From JALXDT01 sp964634755 (GTDB taxonomy: Bacteria > Acidobacteriota > Aminicenantia > JAMOAD01), in the NCBI GenBank assembly GCA_964634755.1, contig CAZWJH010000028.1, positions 1 to 25,830 on the forward strand: a stretch of 25,830 nt of DNA, in the 5' to 3' direction. The notes beneath the pieces were generated by a model. That model was not told where the DNA came from, ran no database searches, and saw only the letters and a list, made by a program, of their open reading frames with translations. Positions 15,003 through 22,882 of the stretch are shown in pieces (the first letter of the stretch is position 1; every line of letters starts with the position of its first letter). Both the position numbers and the translations under genes were made by a program.

Positions 15003-15736
15003 TTGGAGATATTTAAGACTATAATTCTTGCGGTAGTTCAGGGAATAACAGAATTTTTTCCTGTAAGTTCCTCAGGTCATCTTGTTATTTTAGAGCATCT
15101 TTTTAAAATAAAAGAGGATAAGTTACTTCTTACGATTGTTCTTCATGCCGGTACTCTTTTTTCCGTGTTATTTTATTATAGAAAAAAGGTTTTAAAGTTG
15201 ATAGTAGATTTTTTCAAATTGCTTTTTTCTTACAAAAGTGTAAATAAAGAAGACAGGGATTATCTTTTTGAGATATTAATTGTTACTGTTATTACCGGGT
15301 TTTTCGGATTTGCTTTTAAGGATTTTTTTGAATCATTGTTTTCAAGGCCGCTTTATGTTTCATTTGCTCTTCTTTTCACTGGAATTATTTTGATTTTAAC
15401 TAAGTTTGTGAAATTAAAAGAAAAAAAAAGCACTTTGAAAGATTCGGTTTTAATAGGGATTGCTCAAAGCCTTGCGATAATCCCCGGTGTTTCCAGGTCC
15501 GGCTCAACTATTTCAACAGCGCTTTTTTTAGGTTGGGATAAAGAAGAATCGGCAGAATTTTCCTTTATTGCATTTTTACCTGCAATGATAGGAGCAATGA
15601 TTTTGGAGATCCCAAAAAGCTTTGGAAATGCTAATTTCTATTTGTTACTTTTAGGTTTTGTAGTATCATTTATTACGGGGCTTTTGGCAATTAGCTATTT
15701 GATTAAAATAATAAAAAGTAAAAGGTTTTATATTTT
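15003..15736 (+). CDS. uppP: Undecaprenyl-diphosphatase UppP (BacA), 3' end lost in assembly gap
   Basis: Integral membrane phosphatase that recycles undecaprenyl diphosphate to the monophosphate carrier used for peptidoglycan and other envelope glycans; it also confers bacitracin resistance. The TTG start gives MEIFKTIILAVVQGITEFFP. The two catalytic signatures are present: QGITEFFPVSSSGH (13-26) and PGVSRSGST (161-169). At least six hydrophobic helices are visible. The coding sequence runs 244 codons into the N-run at 15737, while the family is ~260-280 residues, so only about 20-30 residues are missing. It follows manB by 5 bases. The apparent fusion to the downstream guanylyltransferase across the Ns is an artefact. 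Confidence 0.94.
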
Positions 15737-15836
15737 NNNNNNNNNNNNNNNNNNNNNNNNNNNNNNNNNNNNNNNNNNNNNNNNNNNNNNNNNNNNNNNN
15801 NNNNNNNNNNNNNNNNNNNNNNNNNNNNNNNNNNNN
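15737..15836. other. Assembly gap of exactly 100 N
   Basis: A run of 100 Ns, the conventional placeholder for a scaffold gap of unknown size. From family lengths, ~20-30 codons of uppP and ~80 codons of manC are missing, so the true gap is probably 300 bases or more. Confidence 0.98.
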
Positions 15837-16646
15837 CAAATACTTTCAGAGCCTCAGCCGAAAAACACAGCTCCTTCAATACTCTGGGCTGTTTCACTTT
15901 TTGAAAAGGAAGATGAGGAAACTATTTTTGGAATTTTCCCATCAGATCACTTTATAGCGAATGAAAGAAGATTTTCTGAAAGACTTTCCCTTGCTTTTGA
16001 ACTTGCAAACACTGAGAAAAAATTAATTACATTCGGGATAATACCTACTTCTCCTGATACTGGTTATGGCTATATAGAGACTGAAAAAGAGCCTTTGGTT
16101 CTTGAGAATGAAAAAAGATATTTTAAAGTTCTTTCTTTTAAGGAAAAACCCGATTTTAAAACAGCTCTTAAATATCTCAAATCAGGGAATTTTTTCTGGA
16201 ATTCCGGGATGTTTATCTGGAAAGGGCATGTTTTCAGAGATAATCTTAAAAAGTATTCCACATATTTTTCCGAATTTTATGAAAAAATGAGATCGGGAGA
16301 GGACATAGAGAAAATTTTTTCGGAAATTAAATCGGAATCCATAGATTATGCTCTTCTTGAAAAGAGTAAGGAAATTCTCTTGGTTGAGGGTGATTTCAGG
16401 TGGTCTGATGTTGGCTCTTTTAAATCTCTTTACGAGCTTTTGGAAAAGGGGGAAAATGGTAATGTTTTAAAGGGAAACGGACTTTTTGTTAATTCAAATA
16501 ATAGTTTTATTCACTCCAAGGAAAGTTCAGTCGCAGTGATTGGTCTTGATAATGTGTTTGTAATAGTAAATAAAAACAAAATTTTAGTCGGAGATATAAA
16601 CAAATCGCAATTGGTAAAAGAGGCATATGAATTTTTTGAAAAATAA
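15837..16646 (+). CDS. manC: Mannose-1-phosphate guanylyltransferase, 5' end lost in assembly gap
   Basis: Makes GDP-mannose from mannose-1-phosphate and GTP for glycans of the cell surface. Only the C-terminal 269 residues are present. The first visible stretch, EPQPKNTAPSILWA, is the mannose-1-P guanylyltransferase segment normally found near residue 80-95, so about 80 residues including the GTP-binding GG..TRLWPLS motif lie in the gap. Further family motifs are IFPSDHFI, SPDTGYGYIE, FKEKPD, FFWNSGMFIWK, IDYALLEKS and DFRWSDVGSF. No C-terminal isomerase domain follows, so this is the monofunctional form. It completes a manB-uppP-manC cluster and is followed after 15 bases by the GNAT gene. 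Confidence 0.94.
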   Translation, partial: QILSEPQPKNTAPSILWAVSLFEKEDEETIFGIFPSDHFIANERRFSERLSLAFELANTEKKLITFGIIPTSPDTGYGYIETEKEPLVLENEKRYFKVLSFKEKPDFKTALKYLKSGNFFWNSGMFIWKGHVFRDNLKKYSTYFSEFYEKMRSGEDIEKIFSEIKSESIDYALLEKSKEILLVEGDFRWSDVGSFKSLYELLEKGENGNVLKGNGLFVNSNNSFIHSKESSVAVIGLDNVFVIVNKNKILVGDINKSQLVKEAYEFFEK

Positions 16647-16661
16647 ATTTTTGGAGGGAAG

Positions 16662-17795
16662 ATGAGTTTTGAGATTTTGGAAGTAAAAACAAAAAAGGAT
16701 TTAAAAAAATTTATCAAATTTCCCCTTGAACTTTACAAGGGTAATGAATACTATGTTCCTCCTCTGATGATGGATGAAATTGATACACTTTCAAAAAAGA
16801 AAAATCCCGCCTATGAATTCTGTGACTCAAGGCTATTTCTTGCTTATAGAGATGGGAAAATAGTTGGGAGAGTTGCTGCGATTTTAAATAAAGTTGCCAA
16901 TGAAAAATTCAATGAAAAAAATTTGAGATTCGGTTGGTTTGATGTTGTTGATGATTATGAGGTTACAAAAGCTCTTTTTAATAAGGTAGAAGAGTGGGGA
17001 AAAGAGCTTGGAATGAAGACAATCACAGGACCTCAGGGGTTTACTGATCTTGATCCCGAAGGATTATTAATTGAGGGGTTTAACGAACTCCCTACGATAG
17101 TTACAATTTACAATTACCCTTATTACAGAGAGCATCTTGAAAAGTACGGTTTTGAAAAGGAGATAGATTTTGTGGAATTTCAGACTAAACCGCCGGAAGG
17201 GTGGAAATTTCCTGATAAGCTTTTAAAAACCGCTGAGTGGATTAAAAAGAGATACAATTTTAAAGTTTTAAAATTCAAAAGCAAATCAGAAACAAAAAAA
17301 AGGGGAAAGGAGCTTTTTGATCTTCTTGATGAAGCTTATGAAGAGCTTTACGGGACAACCCCATTAACAGAAAGACAGAAAGAATATTATATAAAAAAAT
17401 ATTTACCCTTTGTTCATAAAGATTTGGTTAAAGCTGTGGTTAATGAAAAAGATGAGATGATAGGTTTTATGATAACAATGCCATCTCTTTCAAGAGCATT
17501 CCAGAAAGCAAAGGGCAAACTTTTTCCTTTTGGTTTTATCCATATATTAAGAGCTTTGAGAACATATGAGATACTGGATTTTTATCTTGCTGGAGTTAAG
17601 AAAGAATATAGAGGAAAAGGTGTTGATCTTTTAATGGTCTTGGACATATTCCAAACTGCTCAAAAATTAGGGATGAAAGTTGCTGAATCAAATCCTGAGC
17701 TTGAGACAAATAAAAAAATTCAGGGAGAATGGAAGTACTTTAATCCCCGCCAACATAAGAGAAGAAGAATTTTTAAGAAAAAGATAGAAAAATGA
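16662..17795 (+). CDS. YghO-like GNAT-fold protein
   Basis: A 377-residue soluble protein of a widespread but little-characterised family. The N-terminus has the typical FIKFPLELYKGNEYYVPPL signature (~17-35), followed by RLFLAYRDGKIVGRVAAILN (~57-76), a degenerate GNAT acceptor sheet. The C-terminal half contains a second GNAT-like segment: LAGVKKEYRGKGVDLLM (~305-321) with an RGKG acyl-CoA loop, then AESNPELETNKKI and WKYFNPRQHKRRRIF at the end. An acyl-CoA or aminoacyl-type transfer is possible, but substrate and reaction are unknown. The ribosome site is GGAGGG 9 bases upstream. Its stop overlaps the M20 hydrolase start by 4 bases (ATGA), which links it to the amino-acid acyl/racemase cluster, possibly as an additional acyltransferase. 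Confidence 0.72.
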   Translation: MSFEILEVKTKKDLKKFIKFPLELYKGNEYYVPPLMMDEIDTLSKKKNPAYEFCDSRLFLAYRDGKIVGRVAAILNKVANEKFNEKNLRFGWFDVVDDYEVTKALFNKVEEWGKELGMKTITGPQGFTDLDPEGLLIEGFNELPTIVTIYNYPYYREHLEKYGFEKEIDFVEFQTKPPEGWKFPDKLLKTAEWIKKRYNFKVLKFKSKSETKKRGKELFDLLDEAYEELYGTTPLTERQKEYYIKKYLPFVHKDLVKAVVNEKDEMIGFMITMPSLSRAFQKAKGKLFPFGFIHILRALRTYEILDFYLAGVKKEYRGKGVDLLMVLDIFQTAQKLGMKVAESNPELETNKKIQGEWKYFNPRQHKRRRIFKKKIEK

Positions 17796-18913
17796 GTGAT
17801 CTTTTGAAGTTTTTTGAAAGATGGAAAGATGAATTTGTTAAGCTTATAAGCACTCTTGTAAGATATAGATCTTACAATGGTGAAAAAGATAATATAAACA
17901 GGTTCTTGGATTATCTTCAGAGTTTATTTCAGGCTTTTAGACCCGACTCTGTGGAAAGAAGAATGACTCCTGTCGGAGATCTTTTAATCCTTGATTTTTT
18001 CACTCAATTTGAAGATAAAATTGTACTGCTTGCTCATGTTGATACTGTTAAGGTTAAAGATGAAAATCCCTCTCCTGAGTTTAAGGATGGATTACTTTAT
18101 GGAAATGGTGCCTATGATATGAAAACCGGCATAGTCCTTTTTTACTTTGTCCTTAAATCTGTTTTTCAGAGTGCTTTTGATATAAAAAAATCCTTGAGAA
18201 TAATATTTAATCCCGATGAGGAGAGCGGTAGCAAGTATTCCAAAGAGATAATTTACGAAAATTCAAAGGATGCTAAGGCTGTTCTTATTCCGGAGCCAAG
18301 CTGTCCTGACGGGGGAGTTAAAGTCAGAAGAAAGGCAATAGGGAGAATAGAGATAAAAATTACGGGAAGAGCAGCTCATAGCGGTATTGAGCCTGAAAAA
18401 GGCATAGATGCAAACAGAGCTCTATCGGAGCTAATTTTTAAGATAGATGATATTGTGGAAAAAGAGGGTGAAGTGAGTTTTAATCCTGGTATAATTTCCG
18501 GAGGTGTTAGGAAAAATGTTGTTTCCCCTTTTAGTGAATTAAAGGGAGAAATCAGAAGTTTTAGCAATGAAAAGATAGAAAGAGTTTTAAAAAAGATTGA
18601 AGAGATTTATGAAATCAAAGGAGCAAAGATTGAGCCTGATGTTTCATTTGAGCATCCTGCACTTGAATACAATGAAAAAAACAAAAGGCTTTACAGAATT
18701 GCAAAGCAGATAGCCGATGAAATAGGCTATAAACTTCCGGAATGCTCCAGCGGGGGTGCTTCCGATGGCTCTTCCCTTTCTTACAAAGGCGTTCCTGTAA
18801 TTGACGGGCTTGGAATAAAGGGAACAGGAGCCCATTCTGTAAGTGAGCATATAATAATAGATGATTTTCCATTCAGGGCATATCTTATTGCAAAATTGAT
18901 AGAAAGGATATGA
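17792..18913 (+). CDS. M20-family metallohydrolase (N-acyl-amino acid deacylase type)
   Basis: A di-zinc amidohydrolase of 373 residues in the M20 (CPG2/ArgE/DapE/LysK) family. All metal and catalytic residues are visible: H82 and D84 in LLAHVDTV, bridging D109 in YGNGAYDMK, general base E143 and ligand E144 in DEESGS, E168 in IPEPS, and H348 in GTGAHSV. The lid/dimerisation domain starts near 180 (GRAAHSG, H196). No signal peptide is seen, so it acts in the cytoplasm. It overlaps its neighbours by 4 bases on each side (ATGA), and the two genes that follow encode a GNAT acyltransferase and an enolase-type racemase. In Geobacillus kaustophilus the equivalent M20 enzyme removes succinyl from N-succinyl-L-amino acids. 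Substrate here is inferred, not shown. Confidence 0.88.
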   Translation: MSDLLKFFERWKDEFVKLISTLVRYRSYNGEKDNINRFLDYLQSLFQAFRPDSVERRMTPVGDLLILDFFTQFEDKIVLLAHVDTVKVKDENPSPEFKDGLLYGNGAYDMKTGIVLFYFVLKSVFQSAFDIKKSLRIIFNPDEESGSKYSKEIIYENSKDAKAVLIPEPSCPDGGVKVRRKAIGRIEIKITGRAAHSGIEPEKGIDANRALSELIFKIDDIVEKEGEVSFNPGIISGGVRKNVVSPFSELKGEIRSFSNEKIERVLKKIEEIYEIKGAKIEPDVSFEHPALEYNEKNKRLYRIAKQIADEIGYKLPECSSGGASDGSSLSYKGVPVIDGLGIKGTGAHSVSEHIIIDDFPFRAYLIAKLIERI

Positions 18914-19689
18914 AGGTTGAGATTAGAAAAATAACCAAGGTTGAAGATTACAAAGAGATTCCGTGGATTCAAAAGAGTGCATGGGGTTTTTCAGAGCTTG
19001 ACCTTGAGCCGCATCAATTGATGACAAGAGTTCAAAAGTACGGTGGATTGGTAATGGGGCTTTTTGTTGACGGAAAACTCGTTGGTTTTTCCTATGCGAT
19101 TTTGGCGAAGTGGGAGGGGAAAATTTTTCTCTATTCTCATATGGCTGCGGTTAGAAAGGAATACCAGCGGAAGGGTTTTGGATATCTGATTAAAAAAGCT
19201 CAAAGAGATGAAGCTTTGAAAATGGGCTACTCTTTTATTAAATGGACATTTGATCCTCTCGAATCTCTCAACTCTTATTTTAATCTTCACAGGCTTGGTG
19301 CTGTAGGCTTTGAGTATGAGCTGAACATATACGGAGTTGGAGAAAGCGGGCTTCATAAGGGACTTCCCACTGACAGAATGGTTGCCCATTGGGAGCTTAA
19401 TTCTGAGAGGGTTAAGGAGAGAATGAAAGAAAAGATTCCTCCCGTATTTTTGGGAAAAGCCCCTCCTGCTCATGATTTTTCCTCTGATATAATTTATATT
19501 GAAATCCCTGCTGATATAAGACGACTTAAAAAATACGATATGAAAAAGGCTCTGGAATGGAGATTTAAAACGAGGGAGGAGTTTTTAAAAGCTTTTGAAA
19601 ATGGATATGTCGCAACTGACATAGTTTTTACAAAAAACAGAGAAAGGGTATTTTATCTTTTGGAGAAAGATTATGATTATAAAAAATAG
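18910..19689 (+). CDS. COG3375-type GNAT acyltransferase (candidate amino acid N-succinyltransferase)
   Basis: A 259-residue GNAT protein. The acyl-CoA pyrophosphate loop is Q86-R87-K88-G89-F90-G91 within AVRKEYQRKGFGYLIKKAQ. The family-specific segment TFDPLESLNSYFNLHRLGA (~113-131) follows, then YGVGESGLHKGLPTDRMVAHW (~141-161). COG3375 proteins are usually 'predicted GNAT acetyltransferases' with unknown substrate. In Geobacillus a GNAT enzyme beside NSAR and an M20 hydrolase succinylates D-amino acids. The gene overlaps the M20 gene by 4 bases and the enolase gene by 17, strongly suggesting coordinated expression. It could use acetyl-CoA instead of succinyl-CoA; sequence alone does not decide. 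Confidence 0.82.
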   Translation: MKVEIRKITKVEDYKEIPWIQKSAWGFSELDLEPHQLMTRVQKYGGLVMGLFVDGKLVGFSYAILAKWEGKIFLYSHMAAVRKEYQRKGFGYLIKKAQRDEALKMGYSFIKWTFDPLESLNSYFNLHRLGAVGFEYELNIYGVGESGLHKGLPTDRMVAHWELNSERVKERMKEKIPPVFLGKAPPAHDFSSDIIYIEIPADIRRLKKYDMKKALEWRFKTREEFLKAFENGYVATDIVFTKNRERVFYLLEKDYDYKK

Positions 19690-20794
19690 TAAAATTAAAA
19701 AGATTGAAAAAATGAATCTTTATATTGTGAATCTTCCCCTTGTAAAACATTTTGAAACGAGCTTTTCGGTTCAGACCGAAAGGGAGGCAATTATTGTTGA
19801 GATTATAAGTGAAGGGATCTCAGGATGGGGGGAAAGTGTGACATCTCCTGATCCTTTTTACAGTTATGAAACAAATTTCACAACAATGGAAATATTAAAA
19901 AAGTACATTATTCCTGTTTTAAAGGAATTGAAAGATTTTACTGTATATGATTTTATTAATGCTGTCAGTAGAATAAGAGGTTATAATATGGCAAAGGCAG
20001 CAGTAGAGAATGCCCTTTTGGATTTAGTTGCAAAATTAAATTCACTACCACTTTATAAGCTAATTGGTGGAAAAAGAAGGAAGATAATGTCAGGGATAAG
20101 TATAGGCTTAAAAAAAGAAACTTCGGAATTGGTGGATTCTATAAAAAAAGCTTTGGAGAAAAAATATCATAGAATTAAAATTAAAATTAAGAAGGGAAGG
20201 GATGTTGATATTGTGAAAGAGGTTAGAAAGAATTTCCCTGATATAAAGCTTATGGTTGATGCAAACTCTGACTATAAACTTTCAGATATTAAGATATTAA
20301 AAAAACTTGATGAGTATAATCTTATGATGATTGAACAGCCTTTATCTTACTACGACATTTACAAACATTCCCTTTTACAAAGAGAGCTTAAAACCCCTAT
20401 CTGTCTTGATGAGTCAATAAAAAATCTTTCGGATGTAAAAACGGCTATTGCGCTGAATTCCTGTAAGATTATAAATATCAAACAGGGAAGAGTGGGAGGA
20501 ATATTAAATGCTATGGCAATTGCAGAAGAATCCTTTAAAAACAGAATTAAAATATGGTCAGGGGGAATGTTGGAGACAGGAATAGGAAGAGCTTTCAACA
20601 TACATCTTCAAACTCTTGACTATTTTACACTTCCAGGTGATACTTCGGAAACTTCAAGGTATTTTACGGAGGATATTGCAGAGCCTTCGGTAAGACTTGA
20701 GAGTGATGGTTTTATTGAGATTCCTTCGGAGGGATCAGGAATTGGAGTTAATGTCTTAAAGGAGAGATTAGGAAAACCGGTATTCTCCTATTAA
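19673..20794 (+). CDS. Enolase-superfamily N-succinylamino acid racemase / OSBS-like enzyme
   Basis: A 373-residue member of the muconate-lactonizing subgroup, MenC/NSAR type. The catalytic Lys pair K169-x-K171, metal ligands D196, E221 and D246 and the opposite base K270 (NIKQGRVGG) are all in place. Their spacings (25, 25, 25, 24) match Amycolatopsis NSAR (K163, D189, E214, D239, K263) within one residue. IWSGGMLETGIG (~294-305) forms the eighth strand. The fold is shared by o-succinylbenzoate synthase (menaquinone) and by NSAR/NAAAR. No men genes are nearby, while an M20 deacylase and a GNAT transferase are directly upstream, so racemisation of N-acylamino acids is the better reading. It overlaps the GNAT gene by 17 bases; the ATG at 19673 has a GGAGAAAG site within that gene. 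Confidence 0.88.
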   Translation: MIIKNSKIKKIEKMNLYIVNLPLVKHFETSFSVQTEREAIIVEIISEGISGWGESVTSPDPFYSYETNFTTMEILKKYIIPVLKELKDFTVYDFINAVSRIRGYNMAKAAVENALLDLVAKLNSLPLYKLIGGKRRKIMSGISIGLKKETSELVDSIKKALEKKYHRIKIKIKKGRDVDIVKEVRKNFPDIKLMVDANSDYKLSDIKILKKLDEYNLMMIEQPLSYYDIYKHSLLQRELKTPICLDESIKNLSDVKTAIALNSCKIINIKQGRVGGILNAMAIAEESFKNRIKIWSGGMLETGIGRAFNIHLQTLDYFTLPGDTSETSRYFTEDIAEPSVRLESDGFIEIPSEGSGIGVNVLKERLGKPVFSY

Positions 20795-20820
20795 AAAATG
20801 CTCTTCTATTGAACATTTTT
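20794..20820 (+). terminator. Weak hairpin after the racemase gene
   Basis: Arms AAAAATG (20794-20800) and CATTTTT (20814-20820) pair, with an inner TTC/GAA pairing around TATT. The stem is AT-rich and its right arm ends in T5. It may act as a poor terminator of the operon, and it overlaps the -35 box of gltX. Confidence 0.3.
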
Positions 20821-20837
20821 AGCAAATAATATATATT
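20809..20837 (+). promoter_or_regulatory. Promoter of gltX
   Basis: -35 TTGAAC (20809-20814), 17-base spacer, -10 TATATT (20832-20837). The leader of ~20 bases carries an AAGGAGGAGG ribosome site before the ATG at 20865. Confidence 0.6.
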
Positions 20838-20864
20838 TACTAATCTTTTAAGGAGGAGGCTTTT

Positions 20865-22343
20865 ATGCGATTGAGATTCGCTCCGAGTCCCACAGGCTAT
20901 GTTCATGTGGGAAATGCAAGAACAGCTCTTTTTAATTTTTTACATGCCAAAAAAAATGGTGGTAAGCTTATTTTAAGAATAGAGGATACTGATGTGGAAA
21001 GATCCACAAAAGAGTATGAGAGAGGATTGATTGAGGATTTTAAGTGGCTTGGAATTGAATGGGATGAGGGTCCTGATACAGGCGGAGATTACGAACCTTA
21101 CAGACAATCGGAAAGATTGAAATTATACACTGAAATTGCCCACAAGCTTTTGGAAGAGGGAAAAGCCTATTATTGCTTTTGCTCTCCGGAAGAGCTTGAA
21201 AGGGAAAGAAAGGAAGCTCTTTCAAAAGGGCTCCCTCCCAAATATTCGGGAAAATGCAGAAATATTCCTCCAGAAGAAGCAAAGAGAAGAGTTGAGAGCG
21301 GAGAAAAAGCTGTTATAAGATTTAAAATGCCTGAGGATAAGGATTTTTATTATGATGATATTATCAGGGGAAGAATATCCTTTGATCTTTCCCTTTTTGG
21401 TGATTTTGTAATTTTAAGGTCAAACGGTCTTCCGGCTTATAATTTTGCAGTTGTAGTTGATGATCATTATATGGAAGTTGATTTTGTAATAAGAGGAGAA
21501 GATCATATCTCAAATACTCCGAAACAAATAAAGATTTATGAGGCTATGGGATGGACCCCTCCGAGGTTCGGGCATCTTTCAATGGTTTTGGGACCGGATG
21601 GCTCGCCGCTTTCAAAAAGGCATGGTGCTACATCTTTGAATCAGTTTAAAGGGATGGGCTATTTGCCCGAAGCTCTTTTGAATTATCTTGCTATGCTCGG
21701 ATGGGCACCTCCTGAAGATAAGGAGATTTTATCAAAAGAGGAATTAATTGAGCTTTTTGATATAACAAAAGTCTCAAAATCGGGAGCTGTTTTTGATTAC
21801 AATAAACTTAATTGGGTAAACAGAAAGCATATAGCAGCCCTTGATACAAAGGAGATTATAAAAAGAGCCGAAGAGTTTTTGGTCTCTGAAGGCTATTTTA
21901 ACTCTCTTGATGAGCTTAATGAAAATTCATTAAATTGGCTTGTTTCAGCTGTGGATGCCGTTAAAACAAATATAGTTACTTTAAAAGATGTTTCCAAGGA
22001 AATTGAGATATTTTTTAGGTATGATTATTCCAAAGAAGCTTTTGATGAGCTTAAGAGGGAAGGCGGAGAGAGGATGCTTTCCCTTATGAAGGATTTTTTT
22101 AAGGAAGTTAATGATATTTCCATTAATGATATTTACTCTTTTATAAATGAGGCAAAAAAGCAGGGACTTAAAGGGAAAACGCTTTTTCATCCGATGCGAA
22201 TTATTTTTACAGGAAGAGGCTCCGGAGTTGAGCTTGATAAATTTCTTGATATAATGACAAAAACTGATGCTGTAAAGCTTAAAAAATCTCCGCTTTCACT
22301 TAGAGAGAGAATATCGGAGGCTGAGAAAAAAATAACTGAATGA
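20865..22343 (+). CDS. gltX: Glutamyl-tRNA synthetase
   Basis: Class I aminoacyl-tRNA synthetase that charges tRNA-Glu. The 492-residue protein starts with RFAPSPTGYVHVGNARTALF, containing the HIGH-type motif HVGN (14-17). It continues with the glutamate/ATP-site region ILRIEDTDVERS (~39-50) and has a degenerate KMSKS loop at GSPLSKRHG (~245-253). A C-terminal helical anticodon-binding domain (~320-492) follows. Length is normal for bacterial GltX. Whether it also charges tRNA-Gln, requiring GatCAB, cannot be decided from this window. It has a strong ribosome site and its own promoter, and its stop overlaps the next small membrane gene by 4 bases (ATGA). Confidence 0.97.
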   Translation: MRLRFAPSPTGYVHVGNARTALFNFLHAKKNGGKLILRIEDTDVERSTKEYERGLIEDFKWLGIEWDEGPDTGGDYEPYRQSERLKLYTEIAHKLLEEGKAYYCFCSPEELERERKEALSKGLPPKYSGKCRNIPPEEAKRRVESGEKAVIRFKMPEDKDFYYDDIIRGRISFDLSLFGDFVILRSNGLPAYNFAVVVDDHYMEVDFVIRGEDHISNTPKQIKIYEAMGWTPPRFGHLSMVLGPDGSPLSKRHGATSLNQFKGMGYLPEALLNYLAMLGWAPPEDKEILSKEELIELFDITKVSKSGAVFDYNKLNWVNRKHIAALDTKEIIKRAEEFLVSEGYFNSLDELNENSLNWLVSAVDAVKTNIVTLKDVSKEIEIFFRYDYSKEAFDELKREGGERMLSLMKDFFKEVNDISINDIYSFINEAKKQGLKGKTLFHPMRIIFTGRGSGVELDKFLDIMTKTDAVKLKKSPLSLRERISEAEKKITE

Positions 22344-22819
22344 GTTTTAAGGGAATTATAGCTTTGGCTCTTAAGATATTGAGCTTTATAGGTGTTCAGT
22401 ATCTTTTCGGGAAAAAAGGCTCATATCCGTATGGTCTTCTTCTGAAATTTAATTTGGTTGAAATTACTATTTTAGTTATAATCTGCGATATACTTCAGAC
22501 ACTTTTCTTATTGTATCTGCTTGATCTTTCATTTAATAACATAAAATTTATAAAGAAATTCAAGGAAAAGCTAAGATCCTCAGAAGAAAAGAAAAAATCA
22601 AAATTCAGGGAAAAGCTTATGAAATGGGGAGATTGGGGATTATTCTTTATAGCAGCTTTACCCTATGCCGGAGGAGCAATCTCAGGAAGTATAGTTGCCT
22701 TTTCAATCGGAATGAAAAAGAGAAAAGCTTTTTTAATCATTACAGCAGGATGTATTTTAGGTGCACTTATTTTTTACCTCAGCTTTTCCGGGATATTAAT
22801 GATTGTGAATGTTAGATAA
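22340..22819 (+). CDS. Small multi-drug export family membrane protein
   Basis: A 159-residue inner-membrane protein with three or four hydrophobic helices: ~7-18, ~38-63, ~100-123 and ~128-154. A strongly basic cytoplasmic loop lies at ~68-95 (KKFKEKLRSSEEKKKSKFREK). The segment ALPYAGGAISGSIVAFSIGMKKRKAF (~105-130) followed by a Gly-rich helix resembles the P(L)PGTGAWTGxLxAxxxGxxRRRA signature of the Sm_multidrug_ex family (COG2426). Despite the family name, transport activity is poorly documented. It overlaps gltX by 4 bases (ATGA), so it is probably co-transcribed with it. Translation would start at ATG 22340 by coupling, since no separate ribosome site is obvious. Confidence 0.68.
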   Translation: MSFKGIIALALKILSFIGVQYLFGKKGSYPYGLLLKFNLVEITILVIICDILQTLFLLYLLDLSFNNIKFIKKFKEKLRSSEEKKKSKFREKLMKWGDWGLFFIAALPYAGGAISGSIVAFSIGMKKRKAFLIITAGCILGALIFYLSFSGILMIVNVR

Positions 22820-22882
22820 ATAAAAATCCCTTTAAGCCTTCATCAATTGTACGAAGTTCTAAACTATGTCTTTTTAGTCTGT

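Noticed and set aside
18991..19473. Minus-strand ORF of 160 codons opposite the COG3375 GNAT gene
   Set aside because: The plus strand encodes a recognisable GNAT enzyme in an operon; the antisense frame shows no motif and no ribosome site.
19673..20794. Menaquinone o-succinylbenzoate synthase (menC)
   Set aside because: Same fold and active site, but no men genes are visible and the M20/GNAT partners point to N-acylamino acid racemase; not excluded without the rest of the genome.
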